A stretch of 64,000 bases of DNA from JALOOX01 sp964557955 (GCA_964557955.1 CAZLCS010000020.1:1-64000); one strand, 5' to 3'. Shown: positions 36,481 through 45,386, numbered from the stretch's first letter. The notes: generated by a model not told the origin, from the letters alone. Made by a program: numbers and translations.

Positions 36481-37143
36481 TCAAATCCGGTAGGTTGAGC
36501 GACGCTTCCGCTGGAGGCGGCCGGTCACCAAACCCAATGCCCACCCTGACAGGAGAACTACCGCCCCTGCTGCGAACCATTTGATCTTCTGGGAGAGCCT
36601 CAGATTTTCATTTTCCTGCAGAAGGTTCTGATAGTTGGCCTGGGCGGCAGCCAGGGCGGACTGGGTCGCGTCAAACTCCTCCTTGAATTTCAGGTAGTTG
36701 CTGGAGGCAATTTTGAGGTTCTCGTAGCTGGATTGCAGGCTCGAAACCTTTTCCTGGAGCTCCTTCTGGGTTCTCGTGGATTCTGCTTTCTCCCTTTCAA
36801 GGGTTTCGACCATCTCCTTGAGCATGGCGTTCTCCTGCTCCAGCCCCTTCTGCTGCAATGCCTCGGGGGACACCGTCGAGAGGAATCGCGTCAGGACATA
36901 ACCTTCCCGGACTTTTCCCGAACCCTCAGGGAGCCGGATCCGGCTCCAGTCATTCTTGGATTCAAGAAGTTCCACAGGGCTGGCAGGTGCGAGCATCCGC
37001 ACCACACGATTTTGAACACTCGGCCCGCTGCGCATGGCAATTTCATGTGCATCATTGACGTAAACCGTCTCGGTCCAACCGACTTGCACGAGGATCGATA
37101 CCAGCACCGAGGCCAGAACCGCACTCAAGCACATCTTTCTCAT
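36481..37143 (-). CDS. SH3-domain protein of TIGR04211 type
   Basis: A 220-residue envelope protein. A signal peptide (MRKMCLSAVLASVLVSILVQVGWTE) is followed by a bacterial SH3 domain (about residues 25-90: VYVNDAHEIAMRSGPSVQNRVVRML, SRIRLPEGSGKVREGYV). A long coiled coil rich in Glu, Lys and Gln covers residues 100-185, and a C-terminal membrane span (FAAGAVVLLSGWALGLVTG) precedes a basic tail. This is the layout of TIGR04211 proteins (YgiM-like). It may bind peptidoglycan or partners in the periplasm. ATG 37143 has GGGAG upstream; the frame to 37227 lacks support. Confidence 0.85.
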   Translation of the reverse strand: MRKMCLSAVLASVLVSILVQVGWTETVYVNDAHEIAMRSGPSVQNRVVRMLAPASPVELLESKNDWSRIRLPEGSGKVREGYVLTRFLSTVSPEALQQKGLEQENAMLKEMVETLEREKAESTRTQKELQEKVSSLQSSYENLKIASSNYLKFKEEFDATQSALAAAQANYQNLLQENENLRLSQKIKWFAAGAVVLLSGWALGLVTGRLQRKRRSTYRI

Positions 37144-37250
37144 AAGCGTCTCCCGATGAAGCAGGAAAGGATCGTCGTCCAGAGCCAACAGGGAAGCCAT
37201 TATAGAAGCAGAGGTTCTGCCAGGCAAGGAAAACTGAGGTGGGGAGTGAT

Positions 37251-37279
37251 TTGACCTTTGGGGATGATTGAACTAATAA
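37251..37279 (+). promoter_or_regulatory. Candidate sigma-70 promoter before tatD
   Basis: TTGACC (37251-37256) and TAATAA (37274-37279) are 17 bases apart and point toward the tatD-maf-yggS genes, with a leader of about 185 bases. The match is good at the -35 and fair at the -10. Confidence 0.4.
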
Positions 37280-37468
37280 GCCTTCACGTAGATGAGGGCA
37301 GGACTATGGAGGTCGGAAAGCGGAGAGTGGAATTACTGGGGGTCATGCAGACAGCCTCACAGGTTTGCTGTTTGTTTTTCGCGGACTGAGTCGAGATGGG
37401 GGTTCCCGGGGTCATGATTCCCATTGCGGCTCGTGGAGCCAGGCTGTTGGCGAGAGGAAGTCAAAGAG

Positions 37469-38248
37469 ATGTTGGTAGATACCCATGCGCATCTTGATTT
37501 TCCGGAGTTTGAGCGGGATCTTGACTCGGTATTGGACCGAGCGGCCCGTGCGGGTGTTCTCGAAATCGTGACCATCGGCATCGATGCGAGGAGCAGTGAG
37601 AAAGCGGTAAGGATCGCCGGGGAGCACCCTCGGATCTATGCCACGGTGGGAATCCACCCTCATGGAGCTCAGCGGCTTGATGATTCGACTCTCGATGTCC
37701 TCCGCAGGCTTGCGGCGCATGAAAAGGTTGTGGCGGTGGGCGAGATCGGGCTCGATTACTACAGAGATCGCCAGCCCAGGCCTGTTCAGCAGGAGTGCTT
37801 GCGTCAGCAGCTGGAACTGGCCTGTGAGTTGGGACTGACAGCTGTCTTTCACGTCCGGGATGCCCACGCGGATTTCCTGGATATCGTCAAGGGGTACGCC
37901 GGAAGCCTCAGACGAGGTGTCCTGCACTGTTTTTCGGGAAACTGGGCTGTGGCCGAGGCGGCACTTGAACTGGGCTTTTACCTGTCGATTCCGGGGACGG
38001 TGACCTACCCCAAGTCCGACGTCCAGCAGGAGGTCGTCAGCCGTTCTCCCCTGGATCGTCTGCTCATTGAGACGGACGCACCATTCCTGGCTCCAGTGCC
38101 TTTTCGGGGCAAGGACAACGAACCGGCTTACGTGCTCTACACCGCTCAAAAGATCGCTCAGCTGCGACACTGCTCCCTGGATGAAGTAGCCGTCCACACC
38201 ACTCGAAATGCGCACGAGGCTTTTGGAATTCCCGACTTCGCACCCTGA
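37469..38248 (+). CDS. tatD: TatD-family metal-dependent hydrolase/deoxyribonuclease
   Basis: A 259-residue amidohydrolase-fold enzyme. Metal ligands are visible in VDTHAHLDFPEF (HxH), VAVGEIGLDYYRD (Glu), VFHVRDAHADF, GVLHCFSGNW (His) and LIETDAPFLAP (Asp). Members are 3'-5' exonucleases acting on DNA or D-aminoacyl-tRNA deacylases. ATG 37469 is chosen since AGAGGAAG precedes it and MLVDTHAHLDF is the family start. It is followed by maf (57 bases) and yggS (42 bases) on the same strand, so probably one transcript. Confidence 0.94.
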   Translation: MLVDTHAHLDFPEFERDLDSVLDRAARAGVLEIVTIGIDARSSEKAVRIAGEHPRIYATVGIHPHGAQRLDDSTLDVLRRLAAHEKVVAVGEIGLDYYRDRQPRPVQQECLRQQLELACELGLTAVFHVRDAHADFLDIVKGYAGSLRRGVLHCFSGNWAVAEAALELGFYLSIPGTVTYPKSDVQQEVVSRSPLDRLLIETDAPFLAPVPFRGKDNEPAYVLYTAQKIAQLRHCSLDEVAVHTTRNAHEAFGIPDFAP

Positions 38249-38305
38249 GTCCGCTGATCGTCGACTCCCGTTGCTGCGCCAACTCCTTCATCGCGAGGAT
38301 TCCCG

Positions 38306-38902
38306 ATGCTGTATCAAAGTCTCGAACATCTCATTCTGGCCTCGGCATCTCCGAGGCGGCGGGAAATGCTGGAATCTCTGGGGATCGATTTTCAGGTTGT
38401 TGCCAGTGGGGTGCATGAAGATATGGGCAGCAGTTGCGAGACCCCGGGGCCATCAGCGAGTCGGTGGGCATCGGCAAAAGCCAGACGTGTGGCCGGCGAG
38501 TTTCCGGGGGCATGGGTATTGGCCGCCGACACGGTGGTTGCACAGGACGGGCACGTGTTTGGCAAGCCCGTAGACGAGGCGGATGCGACCTCCATGCTGC
38601 TGATGCTCAGCGGCAGGACTCACAGAGTCTTCAGTGGGATGGTCCTGATGCATCTCGAAAAGGGGGTTTATCGGGAATCGGTCGTGTCTACCGCCGTCAC
38701 TTTCCGAATCCTGAGATTGGACGAGATTCGAGCTTATGTCGGAACGGGTGAACCCTTTGACAAAGCGGGAGGCTACGGCATTCAGGGTTTGGGGGCGTTC
38801 CTGGTACAATCCATAGAAGGCTCCTACACCAACGTGGTAGGCCTGCCACTGGGGGAGACCCTGGACTGGCTGCTCGAACATGGGATCATCATACCGCGTT
38901 GA
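38306..38902 (+). CDS. maf: Maf-family nucleoside triphosphate pyrophosphatase
   Basis: A 198-residue cytoplasmic enzyme that hydrolyses non-canonical or excess NTPs to NMP and pyrophosphate. Signature segments: ILASASPRRREMLESLGIDF (phosphate-binding SxSPRR), VLAADTVVAQDGHVFGKPVDEADA, MLLMLSGRTHRVFSGM, EPFDKAGGYGIQGLGAFLVQSIEGSYTNVVGLPL. All conserved catalytic residues appear intact. The ATG at 38306 has GAGGA upstream. The usual housekeeping context applies; it lies downstream of tatD. Confidence 0.96.
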   Translation: MLYQSLEHLILASASPRRREMLESLGIDFQVVASGVHEDMGSSCETPGPSASRWASAKARRVAGEFPGAWVLAADTVVAQDGHVFGKPVDEADATSMLLMLSGRTHRVFSGMVLMHLEKGVYRESVVSTAVTFRILRLDEIRAYVGTGEPFDKAGGYGIQGLGAFLVQSIEGSYTNVVGLPLGETLDWLLEHGIIIPR

Positions 38903-38944
38903 GCAACGGGTTACCGGGTGGAAGGGAATTGGGGAAGAGGGGAT

Positions 38945-39640
38945 ATGACCAATATCGAAGCAAATCTGAAGGCCATCCGTGAAAGAATCAGCGCTGCCTG
39001 TTCGAGGGTCGGGCGCGACCCATCGTCCGTATGCCTGATCGGCGTCACCAAAACCCAGCCTGCGAGCGTCGTCCGGGCCGGCGTGGAGGCGGGCTTGTCG
39101 GTGCTGGGTGAGAATTACGTCCAGGAAGCCAGGTCCAAGATGGAGGAGCTCTCCGATTTGGCTGTCTCGTGGCACTTCATCGGTCACCTGCAGTCCAACA
39201 AGGCCCGAATGGCCGTTGAGTCTTTCGATTGGATCCACACGGTGGACCGGGCGAGTCTGGCTCGAGAGATCGATCGGCAGGCACACAAACGGGGGAAGAG
39301 AGTCCCTGTACTCCTGGAGGTCAACGTGGGAGACGAGGTGAGCAAGAGTGGAGCTCGAGTCGAAGAAGCAGAGGGACTGTTCGAACTGGCTGCCTCCCTG
39401 GATGGTCTCGCCGTGCGCGGCCTCATGGCTCTTCCGCCCTATGAGGACGATGCTGAGGCGGTCCGCCCCTACTTCCGAAAGTTGCGTGAGCTTCTGGGCC
39501 GACTGCGCGAAGCGGCCCCAAAACCGGGGGAGCTGACTGAGCTTTCCATGGGGATGAGTCATGACTTCGAGGTGGCCATTGAAGAAGGCGCAACCATGGT
39601 GCGGGTTGGAACAGCGCTTTTCGGCCAAAGGCCGTCCTGA
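38945..39640 (+). CDS. yggS: YggS-type PLP homeostasis protein
   Basis: A 231-residue protein of the PLPBP family. It binds pyridoxal phosphate on a lysine and buffers free PLP; it has no racemase activity. Marks: VCLIGVTKTQPASVVRAGVEAG (PLP lysine in VTKTQ), LGENYVQEARSKM, WHFIGHLQSNKARM, VLLEVNVGDEVSKSG, RGLMALPPY and LSMGMSHDFEVAIEEGATMVRVGTALFG. The ATG at 38945 is preceded by GAGGGG. The stop lies one base from the end of the convergent methyltransferase gene, leaving no room for a terminator between them. Confidence 0.96.
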   Translation: MTNIEANLKAIRERISAACSRVGRDPSSVCLIGVTKTQPASVVRAGVEAGLSVLGENYVQEARSKMEELSDLAVSWHFIGHLQSNKARMAVESFDWIHTVDRASLAREIDRQAHKRGKRVPVLLEVNVGDEVSKSGARVEEAEGLFELAASLDGLAVRGLMALPPYEDDAEAVRPYFRKLRELLGRLREAAPKPGELTELSMGMSHDFEVAIEEGATMVRVGTALFGQRPS

Positions 39641-39641
39641 A

Positions 39642-40412
39642 TCAACGCCGGCGAGTCTTTTCAAGCCTTTGGCGTTGAACCTCCGCGAGGGCGACCGCGC
39701 CGGCCGTTGCGGCGTTGAGTGAGTCAAGGGGGCCCGAAGCCGGTATGTGGAGCAGCAGATCACACTGCTTCCGGACCAGCGGACGTAGGCCCTTCTGTTC
39801 GTTTCCCACGACCAGCGCAAGGGGAAGGGTCAGGTCGGTGTCGTACAGAGAAGCTGCTCCCCGGACTTCGAGGCCGACGACCCACAGGCCGGATTCCTTA
39901 AGAGTTTCCATTGCCCGGACCAGGTTCGTCACCTGGACGACGGGGAGATGAGAAGTCCCTCCTGCAGCGATTCGCACCACAGTGCTCGTCACCTGCGCGG
40001 ATCGGTCCTTGGGCAGCAGAACCGCTTTGGCCCCCAGAAAACAGCCGCTCCGAATGAGCGCCCCCAAATTCTGCGGATCCTGAATGGTATCCAGAATCAG
40101 CAGAGGTTCCCTCCCGGGTACCGGCCTTTCCAGCAACGATTCCAGGCTGAGGGTGGGAAAATGAGCGGCCAGGGCGGCCACTCCCTGGTGGTGCGGGTGC
40201 CCCAGCCGCTGAGTGATGTCATCACGGTTTTCCGCCCGCACGGGAATGCCCCGGCCGGCTGCTATCGATTTCAGTTCCTCAGCTCGTGAGTCGCTCCGGG
40301 CGATGACCAGCTCGAAAATCTGGACAGTTCCGGACGAGAGGGCCTCGGAAACGGGGTTGTAGCCTGAAATCCAGATGCGTCTTTCCGGAGCTCGGGTGGG
40401 CCTTGAGGACAT
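39642..40412 (-). CDS. rlmB: SpoU-family 23S rRNA 2'-O-methyltransferase (RlmB-like)
   Basis: A 256-residue TrmH/RlmB-type enzyme that methylates a ribose 2'-O using SAM. The N-terminal substrate-binding part (WISGYNPVSEALSSGTVQI) is followed by the SPOUT knot: LILDTIQDPQNLGALIRSGCFLGAKAVLLPKD, LALVVGNEQKGLRPLVRKQCDLLLHIP and LDSLNAATAGAVALAE, the three SpoU motifs. The closest known members modify G2251 of 23S rRNA, but the exact target is not provable. The ATG at 40412 has GGAAAG upstream. It follows gmk on the same strand with a 60-base gap. Confidence 0.92.
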   Translation of the reverse strand: MSSRPTRAPERRIWISGYNPVSEALSSGTVQIFELVIARSDSRAEELKSIAAGRGIPVRAENRDDITQRLGHPHHQGVAALAAHFPTLSLESLLERPVPGREPLLILDTIQDPQNLGALIRSGCFLGAKAVLLPKDRSAQVTSTVVRIAAGGTSHLPVVQVTNLVRAMETLKESGLWVVGLEVRGAASLYDTDLTLPLALVVGNEQKGLRPLVRKQCDLLLHIPASGPLDSLNAATAGAVALAEVQRQRLEKTRRR

Positions 40413-40472
40413 GGATCACTTTCCGTCTGCGCGGGATGCACGACTCGGCCGCAAACTCGGTGGAAGGATGGT

Positions 40473-41096
40473 TCAGGAAGGCCTGGCCGGTGGCGTGCGC
40501 CCCAACAATGCCCTCAGCAGCTGCGCCTGTCGAATTCGTTGACAGCGCGTCGCCCTCAGGACCGATTCGAAGTCGGCGACGGCATCAGTGAGGTCATCGT
40601 TCACAATTAGATAATCATACCAGGCAGCCTGGGCCATTTCATTTGCTGCGGCTTCAAGCCTCTTTCGAAGCTGTGCCTGCGATTCCGTTCCCCGTTTCGA
40701 CAAACGGGATTCAAGGGCTTCCAACGAAGGGGGGAGAATGAAGATGGTTGTTGACGATGGATAGACCGTCAGGACCTGGCGCGCACCCTGGACATCGATA
40801 TCGAACAGAACGTCGTTTCCAGCCTTGAGCCAATCCTCGACCGCTATACCGTCCGTTCCGTAGAGCTCACCGTGAACCTCGGCCCACTCCAGGAAACGGT
40901 CCCTCCCCATGCCTTCCAGAAACTCCTGTCTGCTCAGAAAGTGATAGTCCTGACCGTTCACTTCGCCGGGGCGCGGAGTACGGGTTGTGCAGGAAACGGA
41001 ATAACGCAGACCGGGCCATTGAGGGAGCACGGCCTGGATGATCGTCGTCTTTCCCACTCCGGACGGCGCCGAAACAATAAAAAGGTTTCCCGACAT
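40473..41096 (-). CDS. gmk: Guanylate kinase
   Basis: A 207-residue enzyme that converts GMP and ATP to GDP and ADP. Motifs: FIVSAPSGVGKTTII (P-loop), RYSVSCTTRTPRPGEVNGQDYHFL (GMP binding), FLEWAEVHGELYGT, VLFDIDVQGARQVL and a lid region (RGTESQAQLRKRL). Length is normal. The ATG at 41096 (MSGNLFIVSAP) is the family start; the frame extends upstream without support. It is downstream of yicC and remA, a common bacterial order. Confidence 0.96.
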   Translation of the reverse strand: MSGNLFIVSAPSGVGKTTIIQAVLPQWPGLRYSVSCTTRTPRPGEVNGQDYHFLSRQEFLEGMGRDRFLEWAEVHGELYGTDGIAVEDWLKAGNDVLFDIDVQGARQVLTVYPSSTTIFILPPSLEALESRLSKRGTESQAQLRKRLEAAANEMAQAAWYDYLIVNDDLTDAVADFESVLRATRCQRIRQAQLLRALLGRTPPARPS

Positions 41097-41115
41097 TTCG
41101 TTTGCAGTTCCCGGG

Positions 41116-41403
41116 CTATTCCTTGGCAGCCTTGGCAGAAGCACTTCCATCCCTGGCAGTGGCGTCGGAGACAAGCCTTTGTGCAATGGTTTCAGCCTGG
41201 ACGCCTGACAGGATCACATGATCGCTGTCCGTGATGATGATGGAGCGTGTACGCCGACCCATGGTGGCATCGATCAACTTGTTGGCCTGCCTTGCATCTT
41301 CCTTCAAGCGCTTCATGGGAGCCGACGCCGGCGATACAATGGCAACGACACGGTTGGCAAGCACGGTATTTCCGAACCCGATATTGAGAAGCTTGACGTC
41401 CAT
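41116..41403 (-). CDS. RemA/DUF370 family protein
   Basis: A 95-residue protein. The core MDVKLLNIGFGNTVLANRVVAIVSPASAPMKRLKEDARQ and TMGRRTRSIIITDSDHVILSGVQAETI is typical of the RemA/DUF370 family, known in Bacillus as a DNA-binding activator of matrix genes. In other phyla the function is unknown. The ATG at 41403 is chosen as the family start. The gene lies between yicC and gmk, its usual place. Confidence 0.92.
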   Translation of the reverse strand: MDVKLLNIGFGNTVLANRVVAIVSPASAPMKRLKEDARQANKLIDATMGRRTRSIIITDSDHVILSGVQAETIAQRLVSDATARDGSASAKAAKE

Positions 41404-41519
41404 CCGGAACCCCACCCGAGAGGTTAGCATCATCCTCCAACACGGCGTCTCATCGCCCGGCCATGAATTATGCCGCGATAAGGATATCGAAGACGGCGCA
41501 CATCTGCCCCGCGTTCTGA

Positions 41520-42401
41520 CTACTCAATGTTCTGGACCTGTTCTTTGAATTTGGCAATCTCTCCCTTCATCCTGACCACGGCCTGGATCACGTCCAGATC
41601 GCCCGTTTTGCATCCGATGGTGTTGGTTTCACGATGGAGCTCCTGGGCCATGAAGTCCAGCTTGCGTCCGTTGGATTCCACGGACGGGTCCAGCAACATC
41701 TTGAGCTGCTGGATGTGACTTCGAAGTCTGACGATTTCCTCGTTGATGTCCGAGCGCTCGGCAAAGCAGGCCACCTCCTGGAGAACCCGATTCTCATCGA
41801 CGGAGGCGTCTCCCAGCAACTCATGGATCCTGTCCAGAAGTCGTGACTTATATTCATCGACCACAAGGGCTTTGCGGCCGTCGATGAAGTTCAGGTCTTC
41901 CTCCAGAGTGCCCAAGCGCGTCAGACAATCCTGTCGGAGCGCCTCTCCTTCTCGAGTCCGCATGGAGACGATCTGGGCGAGCACATCGTTCAATGCCTCG
42001 GAAAGGGCTGACTGGATCAGCTCCTGCTGTCCCGAGTCGTTCTGCGTTTCGTAGAGGTAAGGGATCATCAACAGGTGATCGAGGGTGGGGTGCTCTGTCC
42101 CCGGCAGCTGCCTGTGGACCTCCATGAGCTGATCCCAGTAGTGGCTGGCCAGCGGGATGCTGAGCTGAGGCGACCTCTGCGCCGGGTAAGTGCTGTCCAC
42201 CTGCACGAAGACCTCGACACGACCCCGTCGCAGTTCACGCCCGACCTGTTTGCGCAGCATGTCCTCAAATTCCAGCAGATGCTTGGGAAGTCTTAAAACG
42301 ATGTCCAGAGAGCGGCCGTTGAGCGTCCGGATTTCCAGGGTGATCGACAGTCCGTCGATTTCCTTCTGCGTTCGACCAAATGCCGTCATGCTGCGGATCA
42401 C
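41520..42401 (-). CDS. yicC: YicC-family endoribonuclease
   Basis: A 293-residue protein. It starts with MIRSMTAFGRTQKEIDG and ends with LQKMLLDPSVESNGRKLDF-like and QELHRETNTIGCK segments, matching YicC and its DUF1732 C-terminus (NGRKLDFMAQELxREtNTxGsK). YicC proteins are endoribonucleases that affect small-RNA stability in E. coli. The start is a GTG at 42401 preceded by GAGGAG at six bases. It heads the yicC-remA-gmk cluster. Confidence 0.94.
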   Translation of the reverse strand: MIRSMTAFGRTQKEIDGLSITLEIRTLNGRSLDIVLRLPKHLLEFEDMLRKQVGRELRRGRVEVFVQVDSTYPAQRSPQLSIPLASHYWDQLMEVHRQLPGTEHPTLDHLLMIPYLYETQNDSGQQELIQSALSEALNDVLAQIVSMRTREGEALRQDCLTRLGTLEEDLNFIDGRKALVVDEYKSRLLDRIHELLGDASVDENRVLQEVACFAERSDINEEIVRLRSHIQQLKMLLDPSVESNGRKLDFMAQELHRETNTIGCKTGDLDVIQAVVRMKGEIAKFKEQVQNIE

Positions 42402-42411
42402 ATCGATCTCC

Positions 42412-42957
42412 TCAGGAAAGGTTTCGTGGCAGGCGACCGTTTCGCTGAAACATCAATTTTCTCTTCAGGGCCTTGAAGACATGGAGGAGCAGCGGCTCCC
42501 GATAATCGGCGTAAGTCCATGGGAAAGGTTGAAAGGCGCCCTTCTGATAGATAAGCGTGAGGTCGGCATAGATCCCGTCCCTCAGGTAGACTCGGTGCGT
42601 GAAATTCTTCCCGCTCGCCAGGACCAGCCTCTCTTCCGTGAGAATCCCGGGATCCAGGTTGACCGTCCGTTTCCCGCCGACTGCGAGCTCGTCTTCAATC
42701 TGGTTCGTGGCGAGCTTGATGTCCGGCAGCGTCCCCATCTCCACAAGATCCTCGAAGCTGGCTATCTGCCTCAACAGGCCTGCTCCCATCTCACGATCAT
42801 AGTAAGTGGTATAGGAGAAGGGGATCGGTTCCGTGAGCACATCCACAGGTCCATATCGTTCGTTCAGGATATCGAGCACTCTCTGCTGAACGTCCGGCTC
42901 CCGGTAAAGCAGCCCCATAATCAGTTTTGCGGGTGGAGGCTCGGTCGGTCGGCTCAT
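42412..42957 (-). CDS. DUF4416 family protein
   Basis: A 181-residue soluble protein. The segments KLIMGLLYREPDVQQRVLDIL, YGPVDVLTEPIPFSYTTYYDREMG, NLDPGILTEERLVLASGKNFTHRVYL and YQKGAFQPFPWTYADYR are characteristic of DUF4416, a family restricted largely to Desulfobacterota, Nitrospirae and relatives. The function is unknown. It lies 10 bases upstream of yicC and 18 bases downstream of the heptose kinase gene, so it is inside an operon. Confidence 0.9.
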   Translation of the reverse strand: MSRPTEPPPAKLIMGLLYREPDVQQRVLDILNERYGPVDVLTEPIPFSYTTYYDREMGAGLLRQIASFEDLVEMGTLPDIKLATNQIEDELAVGGKRTVNLDPGILTEERLVLASGKNFTHRVYLRDGIYADLTLIYQKGAFQPFPWTYADYREPLLLHVFKALKRKLMFQRNGRLPRNLS

Positions 42958-42975
42958 GACTCGAATCCCATCCAG

Positions 42976-43989
42976 TCAACAGCAGCAGTCTTCCAGTGCT
43001 TCGGCCAATCGATCCCTGCTGACCGTAGCCGTGCCGACCTCTCCCACGACGATGCCTGCAGCCAAATTGGCCAGCAGGGCGGCATCCACCGTCGAGAGTC
43101 CTGCCGCCATCCCCAGCGCCATGGTGGCGATGACGGTGTCGCCCGCACCCGTCACGTCGAAAACCCTGCGAGCCACAGTGGGAATGGAGGATATATCACC
43201 GTTTCGGTGAAAGAGGCTCATGCCATCCTTGCCCCGGGTGATCAGCACCATTTCGCACTGAATCTCGCGAAGCAGGATCTCTGCTGCCGCCCTCAAACCT
43301 TCTTCACCCGCAATTTCGACTCCCGCCATTCGGGCGGCCTCGTGATGGTTGGGCGTGATCAGGGTGACTCCACGATACAGAGCCGCATGCTGGACCTTGG
43401 GATCCACAATCACAGGGATCCGGTCCGCAACATTCATGGACCGGGTTCGATCCATCAAGTCAGGGCTGATCACCCCTTTGGCGTAATCCGAGACGATGAC
43501 GGCATCCACTCGGTTCAGGTTGCCCTCCAGATACCCCGCAATGTGCTCCACCGTGTCCTGCTGGATGGGCTTCCGCTTTTCTCGGTCGAATCTGACCACC
43601 TGCTGATTTCGGGCGATGACACGGGTCTTCATCGTCGTCGGCCGTTCTTCCTCGACAACGATGCCCTCAGTGGATATTCCCGCGCGACGCAGCAGCCTCA
43701 CGAGCTCCCTGCCGCCCGGATCATTTCCGACCACGCCCGATAGCATGGCTTTGGCCCCCAAGGCAGCCACGTTATGGGCCACATTGGCGGAGCCGCCGAG
43801 CAGCTGAGTCTCTTCCTGTACATCCACAACGGGCACCGGGGCTTCGGGAGAGATGCGCTGCACCTCGCCCCACACAAACACATCGAGCATGAGGTCCCCA
43901 AGCACCATGATGCGGCATGAAGTGAAGCGCCTGAGAGCCTCCCTGAGATGAACCGTTCGAGCGACATCGAATGAAAGATGGGTATGCAT
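42976..43989 (-). CDS. rfaE1: D-glycero-beta-D-manno-heptose-7-phosphate kinase (RfaE domain I)
   Basis: A 337-residue PfkB-family sugar kinase for LPS inner-core heptose synthesis. Marks: RIMVLGDLMLDVFVWGEVQRISPEAPVPVV (RfaE signature), LGGSANVAHNVAALGA, DAVIVSDYAKGVI, ITPNHHEAARMAG and the catalytic DVTGAGDTVIATMALGMA. Only the kinase domain is present; the adenylyltransferase domain of bifunctional HldE is absent, as in two-gene systems. ATG 43989 (MHTHLSF) is used, with no strong Shine-Dalgarno; a GTG at 44007 is possible. Its presence indicates an LPS-bearing outer membrane. Confidence 0.93.
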   Translation of the reverse strand: MHTHLSFDVARTVHLREALRRFTSCRIMVLGDLMLDVFVWGEVQRISPEAPVPVVDVQEETQLLGGSANVAHNVAALGAKAMLSGVVGNDPGGRELVRLLRRAGISTEGIVVEEERPTTMKTRVIARNQQVVRFDREKRKPIQQDTVEHIAGYLEGNLNRVDAVIVSDYAKGVISPDLMDRTRSMNVADRIPVIVDPKVQHAALYRGVTLITPNHHEAARMAGVEIAGEEGLRAAAEILLREIQCEMVLITRGKDGMSLFHRNGDISSIPTVARRVFDVTGAGDTVIATMALGMAAGLSTVDAALLANLAAGIVVGEVGTATVSRDRLAEALEDCCC

Positions 43990-44008
43990 GGGAAGGTTGC
44001 CGTGCACC

Positions 44009-44182
44009 TCAGCTCTGCAGGGGTTTGGCCTCATCAATGAGCATGATCGGGATGCCATCCCGGATCTCATAGAGAAGCTTGCATGCGTCGCAGATCAAAC
44101 CATCCTGTGCTTCATTGAGCTGGATAGGGCCCTTGCATTTGGGGCAGGCAAGAATATCCAGCAGGTCCTTGCTGATGCTCAT
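44009..44182 (-). CDS. Trm112/YcaR-like small zinc protein
   Basis: A 57-residue protein. It reads MSISKDLLDILACPKCKGPI and then LICDACKLLYEIRDGIPIML, the pattern of the Trm112/YcaR (UPF0434) family: CPxCK and CxxC zinc knuckle followed by YxIxDGIPxML. These small proteins activate partner methyltransferases or are found beside LPS and cell-wall genes. The ATG at 44182 has AGGA eight bases upstream. It lies 19 bases before the heptose kinase start. Confidence 0.85.
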   Translation of the reverse strand: MSISKDLLDILACPKCKGPIQLNEAQDGLICDACKLLYEIRDGIPIMLIDEAKPLQS

Positions 44183-44254
44183 GGGCGAGTCCTTGTTCCT
44201 GAGTTGGATTTGTTTTCGAAATCGACAATTCGGCCGGTGAAGAAGGCAGCGATA

Positions 44255-44776
44255 TCACCGGCCGGAGCTCATCGTGGAGCGAATATTGCCTTCCGGCTCA
44301 CTTTCCGCCTCGCTGTCCTTCTGCATGTCGAGCATCTGCTGATAGCTCTCAATGGTTGAACGCAGTTTGGATTCCAGCTGAATCCTCTGGCGTTTGAGCT
44401 CGACAATATCCTGATGCAGCTGCGCGAGGCGTTGATGGGCGGACTGGAGCATCCTTTCCGCCTTGAGCTCGGCGTCCGCAATGATCAGCTTGGCCTCCTT
44501 CTCCGCGTTGGCCTTCATCTGCTCAACCGTCTTATGGGCATTGAGCAGAACATTGCGAATGGTCTTCTCCCTCTCCTTGTACTCCCGGAGCTCTTTTTCC
44601 TGCTCGCCCATTTTCCGGCGCAGATCAGATGACTCCATCCGCAGATGGGCCATCTCCTCAGCCGCCATTTGAAGGAATTGCTCCACATCCTTGGGGTCCA
44701 ATCCCATCAGGCGTCTGCGAAACTGCTTGTGCTGAATATCGGCCGGCGTCCATTCCGTGGCGGTGGCGGTATCCAT
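44255..44776 (-). CDS. divIVA: DivIVA-domain coiled-coil protein
   Basis: A 173-residue protein. The N-terminal DivIVA motif (WTPADIQHKQFRRRLMGLDPKDVEQFLQM, residues 9-37) binds curved membrane at poles or septa in known members. It is followed by a coiled coil spanning residues 40-155 (heptads in EMAHLRMESSDLRRKMGEQEKELREYKE and beyond). The tail is acidic and serine-rich. It forms a pair with YggT (2-base gap), the standard cell-division neighbourhood. The ATG at 44776 is the only good start. Confidence 0.9.
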   Translation of the reverse strand: MDTATATEWTPADIQHKQFRRRLMGLDPKDVEQFLQMAAEEMAHLRMESSDLRRKMGEQEKELREYKEREKTIRNVLLNAHKTVEQMKANAEKEAKLIIADAELKAERMLQSAHQRLAQLHQDIVELKRQRIQLESKLRSTIESYQQMLDMQKDSEAESEPEGNIRSTMSSGR

Positions 44777-44778
44777 GA

Positions 44779-45081
44779 TCAGCCACCGAACTGCCTGGCC
44801 AGAGCAAAGAGCGTGGGGACCAGGAATCTTTCAAGGAAGACGATGGCCAGGATCACAACCAGAGGGGCGAAGTCAATGCCTCCAAAGAATAACGGCACTC
44901 TTCGTCGCAAGGCCCCTAGAACCGGTTCGGTGGCACTGTAAAGAAATCGGACGATGGGATTGTAAGGGTCGGGATTCACCCAGGAAAGGACTGCACGGGC
45001 AATGATGACCCACATGTAGATGTTGAGCACCATTGCAATCACGTACCCGAGGGCCTCGAAGAGATAGCCGACAATAAACAT
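44779..45081 (-). CDS. yggT: YggT family membrane protein
   Basis: A 100-residue protein with two YGGT-type hydrophobic segments: MFIVGYLFEALGYVIAMVLNIYMWVIIARAVLSWVNPDPYNPIV and PLVVILAIVFLERFLVPTLFAL. The conserved WVNPDPYNPIVRFLYSATEPVLGALRR loop between them is diagnostic. It is implicated in osmotic tolerance or septum placement; the role is unclear. The ATG at 45081 is chosen; the frame continues upstream to 45162 without support. It is upstream of DivIVA, with almost no gap. Confidence 0.92.
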   Translation of the reverse strand: MFIVGYLFEALGYVIAMVLNIYMWVIIARAVLSWVNPDPYNPIVRFLYSATEPVLGALRRRVPLFFGGIDFAPLVVILAIVFLERFLVPTLFALARQFGG

Positions 45082-45358
45082 GGTGTTCCGGTTCACCTTC
45101 CAGGAGTTTGACAGGGTCTGCCTGGGCCGCATTCTGCCCAAAATCGCAATATTTGCCGGCATAAGCCGGAAATTCGGCGATAAACCTACTGGTTTTCCAT
45201 CCTGCTGTCAACCTGAAGTCCCCCATCACGGCTCGGGTCGTGCAAAAAGAGAAGGGGCCCGACCAACTCGGCATGGGGGCTCTCCACTGAATGGTACCCT
45301 TGCATGAAGCGTTGTGAGCTGCTATCCGGCGGGGGGGAGTTTTCCCTTGAATATCCGA

Positions 45359-45386
45359 TTGACAACTCCCTCGGGACGAATATAGA
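45359..45386 (+). promoter_or_regulatory. Sigma-70 promoter for the DUF4412 gene
   Basis: TTGACA (45359-45364) and TATAGA (45381-45386) are 16 bases apart. The -35 is a perfect consensus. Transcription would begin near 45393, about 40 bases before the ATG at 45433. Confidence 0.7.
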